A stretch of DNA of 7,163 nucleotides from JANMEX01 sp043776635. Lineage in GTDB: Bacteria; Pseudomonadota; Alphaproteobacteria; Rhizobiales; Rhizobiaceae. Made by a program: the position numbers and the translations under genes. Positions within the stretch are counted from its first letter, which is position 1, and every line of letters starts with the position of its first letter. The notes below the pieces were generated by a model. It was not told the DNA's origin, ran no database searches, and saw nothing but the letters and a program-made list of their open reading frames with translations. The stretch covers positions 1 to 7,163 of the forward strand of contig JAYVRA010000054.1 in the NCBI GenBank assembly GCA_043776635.1. The letters run 5' to 3'. Below, piece after piece: positions 5,979-7,163 of the stretch.

Positions 5979-6961
5979 ACCGTTTCCCAATTTCCGCTTT
6001 TGCCTGCTTTGAAAATCGCATCAATGAGCTTTTGATTGGACTTTGAGCTTTCCAGTGAGAACAGCTTCTGGTCGCCGCCAGTGGCGGATTTCACGAAGGC
6101 TTCGCACTCCAGTGTATATTGGTTGACACCCGGAAAGCGAAAAATCTGCGCGCCATCGTGGGCACGGTTATGCAGCGTGATATGGTCATGATCGTAAAGG
6201 CTGGCGTTAAACGGCGCTGCCACTTCGATATATCCGGCATCGCCATGGAAGGCCATGGTCTGGCGGTTGGCCATCTGCGTGGAAAGATAAAACGACAATT
6301 CAAATGATCCGAAATCGGCTCGGATAGAGGAATAGGTATCAGTCTTGAACACCGGATCAAACTCGACCTTGGCGCTGACTTTTAGCGGCTCTTTGCCGGT
6401 GGCAAAGCGGGTGGAGACAGTCGGGTAAACACCTATATCCGGCAATGCGCCTCCGCCCAGTTCCAAAATATTGCGCATGTTGGTCGGGTCTGTGTTGAAG
6501 TATGTGAAGGCTCCCTGCACATGGCGCAACGTGCCGATCGCCCCGTTGGCAATAAGGTCCCGCACTTTGATCCATTGCGGATGGTAGGTCACCATAAAGG
6601 CCTCGGAGATGATGACCTTGTTCTGGTCGCGCGCGGTGATGAGCTTATCAATCTCAGCCGCATCCAGCGAGATCGGCTTTTCGCATAGCACGTGCTTTCC
6701 GGCAGCGGCCGCTTTCAGCGACCATTCAACATGCTGTGAGGTTGGAAGCGGAATATAGACGCCATCAATATCGGGCGATGCCAGCAACTCTTCATAAGAA
6801 CCAAAAGCCTTTAGCGCACCAAAATGCTGCGCCAACGTTTCCGCTTTGCTGAGTTCACGGCTGGCTATGCCTGCCAGAATACCATTGTTGGAAGCGATGA
6901 TACCGGGAATCACATGCTCGCGGCCAATCTTTGCAGTCGATAAAACACCCCAACGAAACAT
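5975..6961 (-). CDS. Gfo/Idh/MocA-family NAD(P)-dependent oxidoreductase
   Basis: A full-length, cytosolic two-domain dehydrogenase of 328 residues from the ATG at 6961. The N-terminal Rossmann fold begins FRWGVLSTAKIG (2-13), like the dihydrodiol dehydrogenase, xylose dehydrogenase and glucose-fructose oxidoreductase branch. The cofactor-side EKP motif is at 94-96 (HVLCEKP), followed by EAFMVTYHPQW (120-130) and GGGALPDIGVYP (169-180), with D175 and Y179 at the usual catalytic positions. The substrate is probably a sugar, sugar derivative or cyclic diol; it cannot be fixed from sequence. Another in-frame ATG lies at 6967, but AAGGA (complement of 6968-6972) abuts it with no spacer and is 6 bases from 6961, so 6961 is preferred. 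The stop TAG (complement of 5975-5977) overlaps the stop of the convergent EF-hand gene, leaving no room for a terminator between them. Confidence 0.93.
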   Translation of the reverse strand: MFRWGVLSTAKIGREHVIPGIIASNNGILAGIASRELSKAETLAQHFGALKAFGSYEELLASPDIDGVYIPLPTSQHVEWSLKAAAAGKHVLCEKPISLDAAEIDKLITARDQNKVIISEAFMVTYHPQWIKVRDLIANGAIGTLRHVQGAFTYFNTDPTNMRNILELGGGALPDIGVYPTVSTRFATGKEPLKVSAKVEFDPVFKTDTYSSIRADFGSFELSFYLSTQMANRQTMAFHGDAGYIEVAAPFNASLYDHDHITLHNRAHDGAQIFRFPGVNQYTLECEAFVKSATGGDQKLFSLESSKSNQKLIDAIFKAGKSGNWETV

Positions 6962-6997
6962 AGTCATTCCTTCAGTAAACAGGTTGAATTTTACCGG

Positions 6998-7026
6998 ACC
7001 ATAGACTGGTAGCGGGGAGATGTAAA
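6998..7026 (-). promoter_or_regulatory. Candidate promoter of the oxidoreductase gene
   Basis: On the minus strand, TTTACA (complement of 7021-7026) and TATGGT (complement of 6998-7003) are separated by 17 bases. This is a fair sigma-70-type match, about 36 bases upstream of the preferred ATG. It is the best promoter-like pair I see between the repeat at 7039 and the gene, and it suggests the gene is transcribed alone. Confidence 0.35.
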
Positions 7027-7038
7027 AGACAAAAAGAC

Positions 7039-7143
7039 TAGGGTCTGGAACTGTTAATTTTGATAAAATGGCAGGCGAATGGCGAAACTATGCAAGGAAA
7101 ACAGTGCAGAACGAGCTAAAGCCCGTTCAAACTGTTTGACGCC
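7039..7143 (+). repeat. Right copy of the ~105-bp repeat, inverted relative to 1-105
   Basis: This begins TAGGGTCTGGAAC and matches the reverse complement of 1-105. It is ungapped with 3 mismatches over 7039-7109 and identical over 7066-7109. After 7109 the copies diverge, with one extra base here, then share GCCCGTTCAA and scattered later positions. The outward frame from ATG 7068 (MAGEWRNYARKTVQ) stops at 7137-7139 after 23 residues. The inward frame on the minus strand ends with TAG (complement of 7038-7040), in the same place as the TAA of the left copy. The remaining 7144-7163 shows nothing recognisable. The repeat is certain; its nature is unknown. Confidence 0.9.
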
Positions 7144-7163
7144 GCAGAGTGAAGTCAGTTGCC

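Noticed and set aside
7110..7126. Hairpin in the variable part of the repeat (AACGAGC-TAAA-GCCCGTT; left copy GATGGGC-TGG-GCCCGTT) as a structured RNA or recombination site
   Set aside because: Both copies can form a similar stem despite different sequences, but one copy has a mismatch or relies on wobble pairs. The changes fit a coding explanation at least as well. Two copies are too few to claim covariation.

Overview
The window looks like chromosomal DNA from an alphaproteobacterium of moderate GC content. The main evidence is the 634-residue DnaK with its acidic tail (DAEFEEMDDDKKSA), which resembles alphaproteobacterial Hsp70s. The divergent STT3-like membrane protein also resembles proteins I associate with that class. 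Genus cannot be decided from the sequence.

Layout, left to right. Positions 1-105 hold one copy of a repeat whose second copy lies in inverted orientation at 7039-7143. The two copies therefore bracket everything else. Next come a strong intrinsic terminator (131-158, minus strand) and dnaK (180-2084, minus). The dnaK leader (2085-2282) carries two promoter-like signals, one with a heat-shock-type CTTGAAA box inside a small inverted repeat. A large polytopic GT-C/STT3-like membrane protein follows on the minus strand (2283-4112, TTG start). A 130-bp divergent intergenic region (4113-4242) separates it from a plus-strand operon of three genes: a polyprenyl-phosphate-type family 2 glycosyltransferase (4243-5313), a GtrA-like four-helix membrane protein (5323-5703), and a small exported-looking EF-hand protein (5703-5978) that overlaps gtrA by one base. 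This operon ends tail-to-tail, with overlapping stop codons, against a Gfo/Idh/MocA-family oxidoreductase (minus, start best placed at 6961).

How the genes may work together. The GT2 enzyme, the GtrA-like protein and the GT-C protein form a plausible three-part envelope glycosylation set. The GT2 would charge polyprenyl phosphate with a sugar, GtrA would move it across the inner membrane, and the GT-C enzyme would transfer it on the periplasmic side. This resembles the GtrA/GtrB/Gtr(type) systems, but with an STT3-like terminal transferase. The EF-hand protein and the sugar-type oxidoreductase are neighbours whose link to this pathway is only suggested by position. dnaK is a housekeeping chaperone gene; no dnaJ is seen next to it in the window.

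No rRNA, tRNA, CRISPR array or complete insertion sequence was seen. No gene-free stretch exceeds 300 bases. The most unusual structural feature is the pair of terminal inverted repeats. The most interesting functional one is the divergent glycosylation module.
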